Shown here in pieces: positions 1 through 8,010 of a stretch of 33,578 nt of DNA (the first letter of the stretch is position 1; each line of letters begins with the position of its first letter). The notes below the pieces were generated by a model. It worked only from the letters and a program-made list of their open reading frames with translations, did no database searches and was not told the DNA's origin. A program made the translations under genes and the position numbers. This DNA comes from 2-02-FULL-49-11 sp040757655 (GTDB lineage Bacteria > Patescibacteriota > Patescibacteriia > 2-02-FULL-49-11). The DNA lies in contig JBFLWV010000014.1 in NCBI GenBank assembly GCA_040757655.1, positions 1 through 33,578 on the forward strand, written 5' to 3'.

Positions 1-62
1 TCTTCTTGCGCCGTACAAACATTCCTCAATTGTACCAACGGGACACCCATTTACCAAACTGA

Positions 63-86
63 CCCCTCATTTTCCAGGGGGTTTTT
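63..86 (+). terminator. Possible weak terminator hairpin
   Basis: CCCCT (63-67) can pair with AGGGG (76-80) across an 8-nt loop, followed by GTTTTT. It would end a transcript entering from the left edge. The stem is only 5 bp, and the radical SAM reading frame stays open straight through it, so it may not be a real terminator. Confidence 0.3.
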
Positions 87-957
87 GATTTTCAAAGAGC
101 TATTTTTGGAAAGTGTCGAAGTCAGGAGTATCGCCTGTCCTCAAGAGTGCTCAATGTGTTCATTCTCGTGCCGTAGCAAGGAAGCCTCCTTTGTGACCCA
201 ACCCGATGTCAATCGCACCCCCGAGGAATTCAAACGGGAAGCACAACGACAAGTTACTCTCGCGCGTGAGCACAACCCTCATGCTAAAATCGCATTCAAA
301 GTAACGCACATTGGACGAGGGATTAAAGGAAATAAACGATTGTGCAAGAGATATGTCGAGATACTAAAAGCGGTTCGTACCGTTGAAGGGATCAACTGTG
401 TGGATGCATGCCTTGGATTACTTGACTGGGAATCAGCGCGTGCGATTGCTCCGTATGTGGATCTGTACAACAACAACCTGGAGCGTATTCAACGCCAAAG
501 CCGATCGTGGGTCACCGACCAACACACTTTGGAAGATAAGGTGGAAACCCTGCGGCTTGCAAAACGCGCGGGAATGAAAATATGTTCCGGTATTCTCGTA
601 GGAGCAGGTGAATCCGCAGAAGATAAAATAGATATCCTTCTGAAACTCCGTGAACTTGCGCAGGAAGGTATTATTGACTCATCCCCTCTCAACTGCTTCA
701 CGCCCATTTACCCGAGTGACCTTGATATCATTGCGAAGGTGAGTGGAGAGGACTGCATGCTTGCGCTGTGTCTCGCGAGAATAATGATTCCCCACCACCA
801 TTTCTTTCCTAATGCAGGAAGGTTCCGATTTGGAAGATTCCTTCCTGCCATGCACGCGATTGCCAGCGGGTACAGCTCGCATCACAACTATCTCACCAAG
901 TTTGTAAACCCTGACACTGACCTGCTATGTCAGGATCTCCTTAAAGAAATGGCATGA
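85..957 (+). CDS. BioB-like radical SAM protein
   Basis: This is a radical SAM enzyme related to biotin synthase. It has the cluster motif CX3CX2C at residues 18-25 (CPQECSMC), matching the BioB CXEDCXYC region. Other BioB-like blocks are YNNNLE (BioB YNHNLDT), CSGILVGAGE (BioB CSGGIVGLGE) and LARIMIP near residue 230. BioB is known to insert sulfur into dethiobiotin using a 4Fe-4S cluster and SAM. At 290 residues it is shorter than BioB (about 345), and no other biotin gene is in the window, so the substrate is unknown. The chosen start is TTG at 85, with AGGGGG just upstream. The frame is open back to base 1, so the true start may lie outside the window. It ends in TGA, followed by a strong terminator. 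Confidence 0.7.
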   Translation: MIFKELFLESVEVRSIACPQECSMCSFSCRSKEASFVTQPDVNRTPEEFKREAQRQVTLAREHNPHAKIAFKVTHIGRGIKGNKRLCKRYVEILKAVRTVEGINCVDACLGLLDWESARAIAPYVDLYNNNLERIQRQSRSWVTDQHTLEDKVETLRLAKRAGMKICSGILVGAGESAEDKIDILLKLRELAQEGIIDSSPLNCFTPIYPSDLDIIAKVSGEDCMLALCLARIMIPHHHFFPNAGRFRFGRFLPAMHAIASGYSSHHNYLTKFVNPDTDLLCQDLLKEMA

Positions 958-975
958 CTCCGCATCATGCTCCTT

Positions 976-1012
976 AAAGCCCATACTCCTCGTGTGGGCT
1001 TTCCTCTATTTT
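976..1012 (+). terminator. Rho-independent terminator after the radical SAM gene
   Basis: AAAGCCCA (976-983) pairs with TGGGCTTT (995-1002). TAC/GTG extends this inward to an 11-bp stem closing a TCCTC loop, followed by a T-rich tract. It lies 18 nt after the stop codon. Confidence 0.75.
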
Positions 1013-1029
1013 AAAAATTACCTCAAAAA

Positions 1030-1055
1030 GAGAGATGATTAAAAAATCATCACTA
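1030..1055 (-). terminator. Probable terminator of the protease/microprotein unit
   Basis: GATGATT (1034-1040) pairs with AATCATC (1045-1051). On the minus strand the stem is followed by TCTCTTTTT. It lies about 30 nt beyond the minus-strand microprotein stop. The stem is AT-rich, so confidence is moderate. Confidence 0.45.
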
Positions 1056-1081
1056 TTGATTAGCTCAACAACAAAGGAACG

Positions 1082-1249
1082 TTAGCATGTGCAATTATCT
1101 GATGCCTCGTCGCAGCCGGAGCATTTGGGCTGGCAGTACGAGCCGCCGCAGGAGTGGTTGGCATCGTGCTCATCAGTCTCTGCGCCGCACAGGGAGCACT
1201 TCCATCCATCTGCAGACGCGCCGCACATGGTGCAGGTGAGCTCACCCAT
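1082..1249 (-). CDS. Small cysteine-rich (zinc-ribbon-like) protein
   Basis: A 55-residue reading frame opens with MGELTCTMCG and ends NCTC. It holds 10 cysteines, mostly in CXXC or similar pairs (C6/C9, C18/C21, C34, C39, C43/C46, C53/C55), plus conserved-looking GWKC and HSCGG segments. The spacing suggests two or three zinc knuckles, so it is probably a structural zinc-binding microprotein; I recognise no specific function. The start is the ATG at 1249, with no clear Shine-Dalgarno sequence. It begins 38 nt after the stop of the secreted protease on the same strand, so the two may be cotranscribed. Cysteine periodicity makes this frame far more credible than the overlapping alternatives. 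Confidence 0.65.
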   Translation of the reverse strand: MGELTCTMCGASADGWKCSLCGAETDEHDANHSCGGSYCQPKCSGCDEASDNCTC

Positions 1250-1287
1250 AGGATGAAAAGAGAAGGAATAATTTATTCAAAGGAGGA

Positions 1288-2715
1288 CTAGAAAGACAGC
1301 TCATCAAATATGGTTGTTGACAATTGAAGCCCACGAACCCAGCTCCACCACCATGGTGGACTTGATGGAGGGGAAGAGAGATCCTCACTCGGTACGTTCA
1401 CACCGCTGGTTTGAACCTGCAACGCTTTTGCCACATCGATAAGGCCCCAGCCATAATACATATCTTTCCCCCTGCTTCCTAAATCCTTCGCTGTTGATTC
1501 AAGCCGCGATCGTACCTGCGCAGGATCAATCATTCCCTTGCTCACTAAAAGCGCTGCAGCGCCCGCGACGTGCGGTGCTGCCATGGACGTGCCTTGATAA
1601 AAATAATAACCGAACTGTGTGGGATTCCCTTGCGCAAAGGTTTGCTGGAGCACGCCGTCTCCGTACCCATCTTTATTTTGATCCACATTAAGATCCCCTC
1701 CTGGCGCCACAAGATCTACAAATGATCCGTAATTGGAATACCGCGCGCGTTGTGTATCATACCGTACCGCGCCCACGGCAATGACGTACTGATCGTATGC
1801 CGCAGGATAGGTGTTACGTTTCTTCCCATCGTTGCCTGCCGCTGCCACGAGCGTTACCCCCTTGCCATATGCATAGGCAACTGCGTTTTTCACCGTGTTT
1901 GAAGAAGCGGTCGTACCAAGCGAAAGATTAATAACCTTTGCGCCATGGTCTGCTGCCCAACGAATGCCATCCGCCACATCGGCAAGCGTGCCGCTGCCAC
2001 TCGCTCCCAATACCTTCACGGGCATGAGAATTGCTTTAAATGCCACACCTGCAACTCCGAGATTATTATTTGTCGTCTGTGCGATAGTGCCGGCCACATG
2101 CGTCCCATGAGCATTATCGTCGTTCGGATGCGTATCATCATTCACAAAATCATACCCCTCGACAAATGCAGTACCCGCAAGGTCTGGTGCTTGCTTGAAA
2201 ATCTTTCTCGTTACCGGATCAGTATAGTCCTCATACGCGACACCGGTATCTACCACCGCGACCGTGACTCCCTCACCCTGTGCCATATCCCACGCCTGCT
2301 CCATTTTGATTTGCGGCATATGCCACTGATAAGAATAATACTGGTCATTCGGCGCCATGAGCGCATACACAGAAGCGTTGGGTTCTACATATTCGACGTC
2401 GGGCATTTGTGTGAGGGCCTCAACAAAACGATCCGCGCGCCACCCTCGCGGCAACTCCACACGGCGCGTGTCTCTCATGGTCTTGAGGCGACGCTCTTGC
2501 AATGTGCCAAACCTGAACCGTAAATCAGCCATAACACGTTCCCCACTCACCTCATCTTTAAACTTTACCAAAAGTTCTTTGCCATCCCATTCATCCGCCT
2601 TCAGGAGCGTCCTCTGTTCATAAAGGTCTGTGTTCATCTCATCCGACGCAGAACTTGATGAGCTAAATACAAGGACACATAGTAGTCCTATTGTCAATAA
2701 TACATATTTTCTCAT
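1288..2715 (-). CDS. Secreted subtilisin-like serine protease (peptidase S8)
   Basis: This is an exported subtilase of about 475 residues. Residues 1-24 are a signal peptide (MRKYVLLTIGLLCVLVF, then a Ser-rich cleavage region). Residues 45-120 resemble the inhibitory propeptide of fervidolysin-type subtilases (ELLVKFKD to DVEYVEPN). The catalytic domain follows, with D156 (VAVVDTGV), H203 (HGTHVAGT), oxyanion N295 (AAAGNDG) and nucleophile S377 (GTSMAAPHVAG). The triad is complete, so it should be active. The C-terminal tail is short and Trp-rich, with no further domain recognised. The start at 2715 is preferred over the upstream in-frame codon because AGGGAGGA lies 5 nt before it and the signal peptide begins there. 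Probable role: extracellular protein degradation or processing. Confidence 0.9.
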   Translation of the reverse strand: MRKYVLLTIGLLCVLVFSSSSSASDEMNTDLYEQRTLLKADEWDGKELLVKFKDEVSGERVMADLRFRFGTLQERRLKTMRDTRRVELPRGWRADRFVEALTQMPDVEYVEPNASVYALMAPNDQYYSYQWHMPQIKMEQAWDMAQGEGVTVAVVDTGVAYEDYTDPVTRKIFKQAPDLAGTAFVEGYDFVNDDTHPNDDNAHGTHVAGTIAQTTNNNLGVAGVAFKAILMPVKVLGASGSGTLADVADGIRWAADHGAKVINLSLGTTASSNTVKNAVAYAYGKGVTLVAAAGNDGKKRNTYPAAYDQYVIAVGAVRYDTQRARYSNYGSFVDLVAPGGDLNVDQNKDGYGDGVLQQTFAQGNPTQFGYYFYQGTSMAAPHVAGAAALLVSKGMIDPAQVRSRLESTAKDLGSRGKDMYYGWGLIDVAKALQVQTSGVNVPSEDLSSPPSSPPWWWSWVRGLQLSTTIFDELSF

Positions 2716-2778
2716 AGATTCCTCCCTTATGCCCGCCCTGGCAACCCAAGGTGAGGCTAAAAAATACTGCACGCTATG

Positions 2779-2784
2779 ATTATA
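2779..2784 (-). promoter_or_regulatory. Extended -10 promoter for the protease gene
   Basis: On the minus strand TATAAT is preceded by TGC (an extended -10, TGnTATAAT), about 64 nt before the protease ATG. No good -35 is visible; that position falls in the loop of the rRNA terminator. Confidence 0.5.
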
Positions 2785-2789
2785 GCAAT

Positions 2790-2816
2790 ATAAAAAGCCC
2801 CATGAAAGGGGCTTCT
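2790..2816 (-). terminator. Rho-independent terminator of the 23S-5S unit
   Basis: AAGCCCC (2795-2801) pairs with GGGGCTT (2808-2814). Reading on the minus strand, the stem is followed by a run of Ts. It lies about 28 nt past the 5S 3' end. Confidence 0.8.
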
Positions 2817-2841
2817 CAAAAAAGTCATTCGTTCCAGGAAC

Positions 2842-2960
2842 CTCGGCACCGGCCTACTTTCCCAAGGGCGGGTTGGCCCTAAGTATCATCGGCGCTGATG
2901 CGTTTCACTGCTCTGTTCGGGATGGGAAGAGGTGGTTCCACATCGCTCGAGGCACCGAGA
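2842..2960 (-). rRNA. rrf: 5S ribosomal RNA
   Basis: The minus strand carries typical 5S blocks: GTGGAACCACC, CCCATCCCGAACAG, TCAGCGCCGATGATAC and a GGGAAAGTAGG-like 3' part. CTCGGTGCC and GGTGCCGAG form the terminal helix I. The length is about 119 nt. The flanks form a further perfect 11-bp stem (2827-2837 with 2964-2974), which probably serves precursor processing. It follows the 23S 3' end by about 70 nt. Ends are estimated from helix I. Confidence 0.9.
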
Positions 2961-3316
2961 TTTCTGGAACGAATAATCGGTAATATACAAACGCCTTCTG
3001 CATTTCGCTGAAGTATCACCTGCCCACTCTTTGGGAATCCGTCGTTCGACCGAATAGTATGGCTCCGCTAAGCTCGTTGCCGAGCGTACACGTACCACCT
3101 ATGCACCAAGTTATCTCCTGGGGGTCTAAAATGAGTGTTTATCTTGGGGTGGGCTTCACGCTTAGATGCTTTCAGCGTTTATCCCGACTGAACGTCGCTA
3201 CCCAGCGATGCCCCTGGCGGAACAGCTGGTACACAAGAGGTTCATCCTTCCCGGTCCTCTCGTACTAGGGAAGAATCCCCGCAACACTCAAGCGCCCACG
3301 ACAGATAGGAGACCGA

Positions 3317-3574
3317 CAAATATGTTACTTCGCAACAAATTCCAAAATATAAACTTGTTACGCGGTGTGATCATTTCTGTCACACTCTGCACGTTACCGT
3401 ACAGATCGGACTATATCTTCCCTGATTGAATCTTTCAGGGCTTGGCGTATAGTCTCTACGGATTCCTCGATTTATCATCAAGGTTCCCTCGGTATTGTCC
3501 CACTTTATAGTGGGAGTTCCACCGATACAGCCAAGTTTATAGACAGCTCATTTATCCCTTACAGGAAATTGTCT
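3317..3574 (-). other. Group I intron at 23S position ~2604 (intron 1)
   Basis: This 258-nt intron has no ORF. The 5' exon ends GACAGU and can form a 6-bp P1 with the guide GCUGUC at 3542-3547, including the canonical U-G pair at the splice site. The core shows the R-like GAGACTATACG (near 3443-3453) and the S element GAAGATATAGTC (near 3410-3421). The intron ends in G before the 3' exon TCGGTC. By alignment with my recollection of E. coli 23S it follows U2604. The P4-P6 region (ATCGGTGGAACTC, CAATACCGAGGGAA) closely resembles intron 2. Confidence 0.85.
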
Positions 3575-3585
3575 ACTGTCTCACG

Positions 3586-4346
3586 CATGTGAATCCATTA
3601 TTACTAATGGCATAGACTATATCTTCATCCTCTCCAAATATAGAGGAGGAGCTGACGTATGATAGAAGTTTACAAGGTCCTTATTGAGGACTCCTCCTAT
3701 CTCATCCCGATCAATTCGGGAATCAGTCGTTACGGGGAAAGAAATTTCTTGCGCTTGAGAAATTGTTCCACAACAATACTTGTATTAGTGCGTTTCTTGG
3801 AATAGTTCACCCATTTAAAGTCATCTACAAGACGACTCGCCTTAAGTAGTTTGTGTGGGGTTATTCGCGAATATTTAGGAGAAAGGACGTCTATGATGTT
3901 CTTAGCCAATTGAACATGTCGTTTCTTTAACCGCAAATACGGCTCTAGTTGACTAAGTACACTCATAACTGGCCCTAAACCCACTATGGTATATTCGGCC
4001 ATTCCATCATTCCGCTCCCTTACGTAACCTACCTTAAAGATACTATGGAGCCAATCAAGATGTGCACGGTATTCTTTCTTTTGATAAAAGACGACACTTG
4101 CACGAATCTGATAGCCAAACCTATAGTCTTTACGAAAAATATTCTGGAACATGATACATCCATCACCGTCTAGAAAGCCAGCAATGTATGCTCTTTGCTC
4201 ATTCGTAAAGGAAATTGACATACAACGCAAAAACTCTTTCTTCCCTCGGTATTGCCCTTATCTAAGGTTCAATGATTGATAAGGGTTCCACCGATATTAG
4301 TCAGATTTATTATATCATCTTTCGATGAAAGAACGCAATGTAAACT
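3586..4346 (-). mobile_element. Group I intron at 23S position ~2593, with homing endonuclease (intron 2)
   Basis: This 761-nt intron encodes a LAGLIDADG protein. The exon end GAACGU pairs perfectly with the guide GCGUUC (4331-4336), with a U-G pair at the splice site. The S element GAAGATATAGTC lies near 3614-3625 and the R-like CGTAACGACTGA near 3724-3735. The terminal G at 3586 precedes exon CGTGAGACAGT. The site corresponds to L2593, the site of the Chlamydomonas chloroplast intron that encodes I-CreI (established knowledge). The endonuclease stop codon lies inside the conserved R region, so coding and ribozyme sequence overlap. Confidence 0.9.
3730..4221 (-). CDS. LAGLIDADG homing endonuclease, I-CreI family
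   Basis: This is a single-motif LAGLIDADG endonuclease of 163 residues, the same length as I-CreI. The motif YIAGFLDGDGC spans residues 12-22 and places the catalytic Asp at position 20, as in I-CreI. Further matches are GYVRERN (I-CreI GYVRDRG), LSQLEPYLRLKKRHVQLAKNII (TQLQPFLKLKQKQANLVLKII) and the KKFLSP tail (KKKSSP). It probably works as a homodimer that cuts the intronless 23S gene to drive intron homing. The start is ATG at 4221, aligning with the I-CreI N-terminus; an in-frame TTG lies 9 nt upstream. The last codons (TCC CCG TAA) form part of the intron core. Confidence 0.92.
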   Translation of the reverse strand: MSISFTNEQRAYIAGFLDGDGCIMFQNIFRKDYRFGYQIRASVVFYQKKEYRAHLDWLHSIFKVGYVRERNDGMAEYTIVGLGPVMSVLSQLEPYLRLKKRHVQLAKNIIDVLSPKYSRITPHKLLKASRLVDDFKWVNYSKKRTNTSIVVEQFLKRKKFLSP

Positions 4347-4379
<33 letters not shown>

Positions 4380-4439
4380 TGGCGAACAGCCAAACCCTTG
4401 GGAGCTTCTCCACCCCCAGGATGCGATGAGCCGACATCG

Positions 4440-4766
4440 CTGTCGAGATTCCATGATTTCTCATGGAGTAGACTATATCTTCACCCCTCACTTTGGAGTT
4501 AGGACTTTAATAATCCATATCCATAAGTAATATTTGTTCTTCACGAATAAAAATCACTGTGAAGAACAAAGTGAGGGGGTCGGCGTGTGATCCCAGTCTG
4601 CTGGGATCTCTCCTTTCGGATCAGTCGTTACGGGGTCAATCCGCCTAAGGCGGATGACTTCCCACGGTGTTGCCGGGCGATATAGGTTTATAATATCACT
4701 TACGGGTTCACCGTTATAAGCCGAATTGTTGGTGCAGAATCACTCCTGCAGCACCCCGATGTGTTA
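4440..4766 (-). other. Group I intron at 23S position ~2500 (intron 3)
   Basis: This 327-nt intron has no ORF. The exon end GCACCU pairs perfectly with the guide GGGUGC (about 4750-4755), including the splice-site U-G pair. R-like CGTAACGACTGATCC lies near 4621-4636, S element GAAGATATAGTC near 4472-4483, and a terminal G at 4440 precedes exon CGATGTCGGC. The position matches L2500, a known intron site in organellar LSU genes. P4-P6 (AACGGTGAACCC, CAACACCGTGGGAA) is related to introns 1 and 2. A palindromic ATCCGCCTAAGGCGGAT hairpin lies in a peripheral loop near 4636-4652. Confidence 0.87.
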
Positions 4767-5116
4767 AGGTGCCAAACCGGGTCGTCGATATGAGCTCTCG
4801 GACCCGATCAGCCTGTTATCCCCGGAGTAGCTTTTATCCGTTGATCTTCCGCGCTCCTATGAGCGACGGTCGGTTCACTATGTACTGCTTTCGCAACTGC
4901 GCGGCATGTACGCCTTGCAGTAAAGCCGGCATGTGGCATTGCCCTATCTTCCGGGTTTCCATTCCGGAATAGCCGACCTTGGTTAACGCCTCCGTTACCT
5001 TTTAGGAGGCAACCGCCCCAGTTAAACTACCCACCAGCTACTGTCCTAACATTCCGGATTCACGGAACGAAGTGAGATCTAAAAAAGAACCAGGGTGGTA
5101 TCTCATGGTTGACCGC

Positions 5117-5266
5117 GCCTCGCTGCCGCTCGCCACAGTCAAAAATCAAAACTCAAATCTCAAAAATCAAAATTAGTATTCCGTCCCGACGAGCTAGTCG
5201 GGGCTCCATAATTTTGCATTTTGGATTTTGCATTTTGGATTTGAGTGCCGAACGATAGTGAGGCAC
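5117..5266 (-). repeat. 23S insertion in H79 (AT-rich hairpin family 1)
   Basis: The tip of helix 79, between GGGTGGTATCTCA and CTCCCACCTATG as read on the plus strand, is replaced by a ~150-nt imperfect hairpin. Its base is a GCCTCGCT/AGTGAGGC stem. The arms are low-complexity (TCAAAAATCAAAA against TTTTGGATTTTGCATTTTGGA). The apex is a GC-rich GTCCCGAC/GTCGGGG stem. The same element recurs at 6278-6425 and 7158-7306. Confidence 0.75.
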
Positions 5267-5523
5267 GATCTCCCACCTATGCTGAACAGGTTGATTGTTA
5301 GCTCAATAGCAAGTTGTAGTAAAGCTTCACGGGGTCTTTTCGTCTAGCCGTGGGTAGGAGGCATCTTCACCTCCCCTGCAATTTCGCCGAGTCCCTCGTT
5401 AAGACAGTCCTCAAATCGTTATGCCATTCGTGCACGTCGGAACTCACCCGACAAGGAATTTCGCTACCTTAGGACGATTATAGTTATCGCCGGCGTTCAT
5501 CAGCGCTTCGGTTCAAAGCTACA

Positions 5524-5624
5524 CCAGCGCTACGCGCTGCAAATTCTAAACTCTAAGCACTAAATCCTAAACAAATTAGGATTTAGGATTTCGGATTTAG
5601 AGCTTCCAGTGCGCAGCACTGGGT
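5524..5624 (-). repeat. 23S insertion in H68 (AT-rich hairpin)
   Basis: Near the tip of helix 68 a hairpin is built from AAATCCTAAACAAATTAGGATTT, a near-perfect inverted repeat. It is extended by AAATTCTAAACTC against GGATTTAGAGCTT and closed by CCAGCGCT and CCAGTGCG-type GC stems. Same style as families 1 and 2, but a different sequence. Confidence 0.65.
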
Positions 5625-5741
5625 TCACCTCTCTCCTTAACGTTCTGACACTGGCCAGGCATCAGCCCCTATACATTGCCTTGCGGCTTAAAGCAGGGAC
5701 CTGTGTTTTTGGTAAACAGTCGCTTGAGGTCATTTATTGCA

Positions 5742-5777
5742 GCCCGCCTAAATTTCCTTACGGAAATTTTGGCGGGC
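5742..5777 (-). repeat. 23S insertion hairpin GCCCGCCTAAATTTCC
   Basis: GCCCGCC (5742-5748) pairs with GGCGGGC (5771-5777), with AAATTTCC/GGAAATTT extending the stem around a TTAC loop. By alignment with E. coli 23S it takes the place of a variable region upstream of GCCTTAxTCCAAAGTTACGGCC, about helix 63. Its arm sequence resembles the P3 arms of the TPP riboswitch at 22461-22476 and 22546-22561. Confidence 0.6.
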
Positions 5778-6277
5778 AGGCCTTATTCCAAAGTTACGGC
5801 CACTGTATTGCCGAGTTCCTAAACGAGGGTTCTCTCGTCCACCTTGAGCACACTTATGCTCGCCCACCTGTGTCGGTTTACGGTACGGATCCCGCACTTT
5901 TAACGCTTAAGATCTTTTCCCGGCATCGTCGAATCAAGAGTTCGATCCACCCGAAGGCTTCACTTCCTCACCGGCAGTTGCCTGCCGGGAAACGCAGATA
6001 ACCAAACCACGCTCTCAACGTGACGATGCGTCAATCCTTTGCAAAAGTGCGGGAGGGCTGGAATATTAACCAGCATTTCCATCGGCTACGCCTGTCGGCC
6101 TCGCCTTAGGCCCGCCTCACCCCCGACCGATCATCGTTGTCGGGGAACCCTTAGGCTTGCGGTGGCCCCGATTCTCACGGGGCTTCCTGCTACTTATGCC
6201 AACATTCTCACTCCCGTACGCTCCACCAGCCCTCACGGGTCTGACTTTACGGCATACGGGACGCTCCTCTACCACCA

Positions 6278-6425
6278 ACGCCTCGCTACCGCTCGGCGAA
6301 TTCAAAAATCAAATCTCAAAAATCAAAATGAAGGAATTCCGTCCCGACGAGCTAGTCGGGGCTCCATAATTTTGCATTTTGGATTTTGCATTTTGAATTT
6401 GCGCTGAGCGACAGCGAAAGCGCTG
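6278..6425 (-). repeat. 23S insertion in H45 (family 1)
   Basis: This family 1 copy sits at the tip of helix 45, the position of intervening sequences in Salmonella 23S (established knowledge). The flanks CGCCTCGCTACCGCTCGG and GCGCTGAGCGA are almost the same as in the H25 copy. The apex is GTCCCGACGAGCTAGTCGGG. Confidence 0.8.
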
Positions 6426-6973
6426 ATCTGCACATTCGGTACCAAGCTTAGCCCCGGTACATTTTCGGTGCATAGCGACTTGACTAGTGAGCTGTTACGC
6501 TATCTTGAAAGGATGGCTGCTTCTAAGCCAACCTCCTAGTTGTCGAAGTCACTACACTCCCTTTTACACTGAGCTTGGATTTAGGGACCTTATATGGCAG
6601 TCGTGGGCTCTTCCCCTTGTGACCAATGGAGCTTCGCCCCCATAGTCTGACTCCCCCTATCATGCCGGCCGGTATTCGGAGTTTGGTTGGCTCGACTAGG
6701 CTCGCGCCACGCCGAACCATTCAGTAGCTCTACCCCCGGACGGTTTATAGAGAGGCTAGCCCTTAAGCTATTTCGAGGAGAACCAGCTATTCCCGAGTTC
6801 GATTGGAATTTCACCCCTAGCCACAGATCATCCCCCAGTTTTGCACGGCTGGTGGGTTCGGGCCTCCCCCCGTATTTCTACGTGGTTCACCCTGTCCATG
6901 GCTAGATCACCCGGCTTCGGGTCTTGTCTACGGTGCTATTGCGGCTCTGAAGCCTCGCTTTCACTATGCCTTC

Positions 6974-7101
6974 CCCCGCACTTTATAGTCAATTTATGAA
7001 TACTACTCAACCCTTGAACTCGGTACGTGTTTCTCTATATTGTTTGATTTGAGATTGCTACTTTCCAAGCGCGGAGCGCTTGTTGACTACAAAGTGCGGG
7101 G
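6974..7101 (-). repeat. 23S insertion bounded by a 19-bp inverted repeat
   Basis: CCCCGCACTTTATAGTCAA (6974-6992) pairs with TTGACTACAAAGTGCGGGG (7083-7101) with one mismatch, enclosing about 90 nt. An internal CAAGCGC/GCGCTTG hairpin lies near 7060-7080. It falls between the segments equivalent to E. coli ~600-625. No group I core motif is visible, so I read it as an extended helix or excised spacer, not an intron. Confidence 0.6.
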
Positions 7102-7157
7102 TTCGACAAGCAGCGCAGACAAACTCGTTGGCTCATTCTTCAATAGGCACGCCATGA

Positions 7158-7306
7158 CGCCTCGCTACCGCTCGGCGAATTCAAAAATCAAATCTCAAAA
7201 ATCAAAATATAGGAATGTCGTCCCGACACTACGTGTCGGGACTCCATAATTTTGACTTTTGGATTTTGCATTTTAAATTTGCGCTGAGCGATAGCGAAAG
7301 CGCGCT
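7158..7306 (-). repeat. 23S insertion in H25 (family 1)
   Basis: This copy of the family 1 hairpin lies in helix 25, the other classical intervening-sequence site of enterobacterial 23S. It is nearly identical to the H45 copy in stems and arms. The apex differs (GTCCCGACACTACGTGTCGG), and the same apex sequence recurs at 14963-14985 inside a protein gene. Confidence 0.8.
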
Positions 7307-7756
7307 GACTCCTTGTAAGCACATGGTTTCAGATACTATTTCATCGCCCTCCCGGGCTGCTTTTCACCATTCCCTCACGGTACTTGTTCACTATCGATTA
7401 CGGAGCGTATTTAGCCTTAGGCCATAGTCGGCCTTGGTTCCGCCGGGATTTCACGGGTCCCGACGTACTTAAGATCAAATCAAAAGGAGCACAAAACCCC
7501 TTTCGCGTACAGGGCTCTCACCCTCTCTGGCTCCCGTATTCCACGGGATTCTACTAGGGAAGTCTTGTAATGGTACACTCCTCCCGGACTCACAAGCTCC
7601 GGAATAGATTTGTCTTTCTACCCTGTGTAAGCATAAGGCCTTGTGTGCCGTCCACACTTTTTCATCCCTCACTCCTTGCGGAGCAAAAGAATCAATGCAT
7701 GGGAACCTACACCGTTTAGGCTGATCCCTTTTCGCTCGCCGCTACTAGGGGAATCA

Positions 7757-7926
7757 CGCCGCTGCACAGCAGCGGAAATCCCAATTTCCAATTTCCAATT
7801 ACCAAACAATATCCAATGACCAAATTCCAACAACCAAAACGATGTTTCGGATTTTGAAATTTGAATTTGGAATTTATTTGGGATTTGGGATTTGGGATTT
7901 GGAAATTCCGTTGCTACGCAACGGTA
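7757..7926 (-). repeat. 23S insertion near E. coli position ~228 (family 2)
   Basis: A large hairpin has a GC stem (CCGCTGCACAGCAGCGG, CCGTTGCTACGCAACGG). Its long AT arms are built of short units such as AAATCCCAATTTCC and GGAATTTATTTGGGATTTGG. It sits between the blocks equivalent to GAAAAGAAATCAA and GATTCCCC. Same family as the H9 insertion. Confidence 0.7.
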
Positions 7927-8010
7927 ATATTGTTCTCTTTTCCTCCGGTTACTGAGATGTTTCACTTCACCGGGTGCGCTTCCTTACCCTATAAATTCAG
8001 GCAAGGATCT

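Noticed and set aside
6974..7101. Fourth group I intron in 23S
   Set aside because: It has terminal inverted repeats but no GAAGATATAGTC-type S element and no P1 guide; better read as an extended helix or excised spacer.
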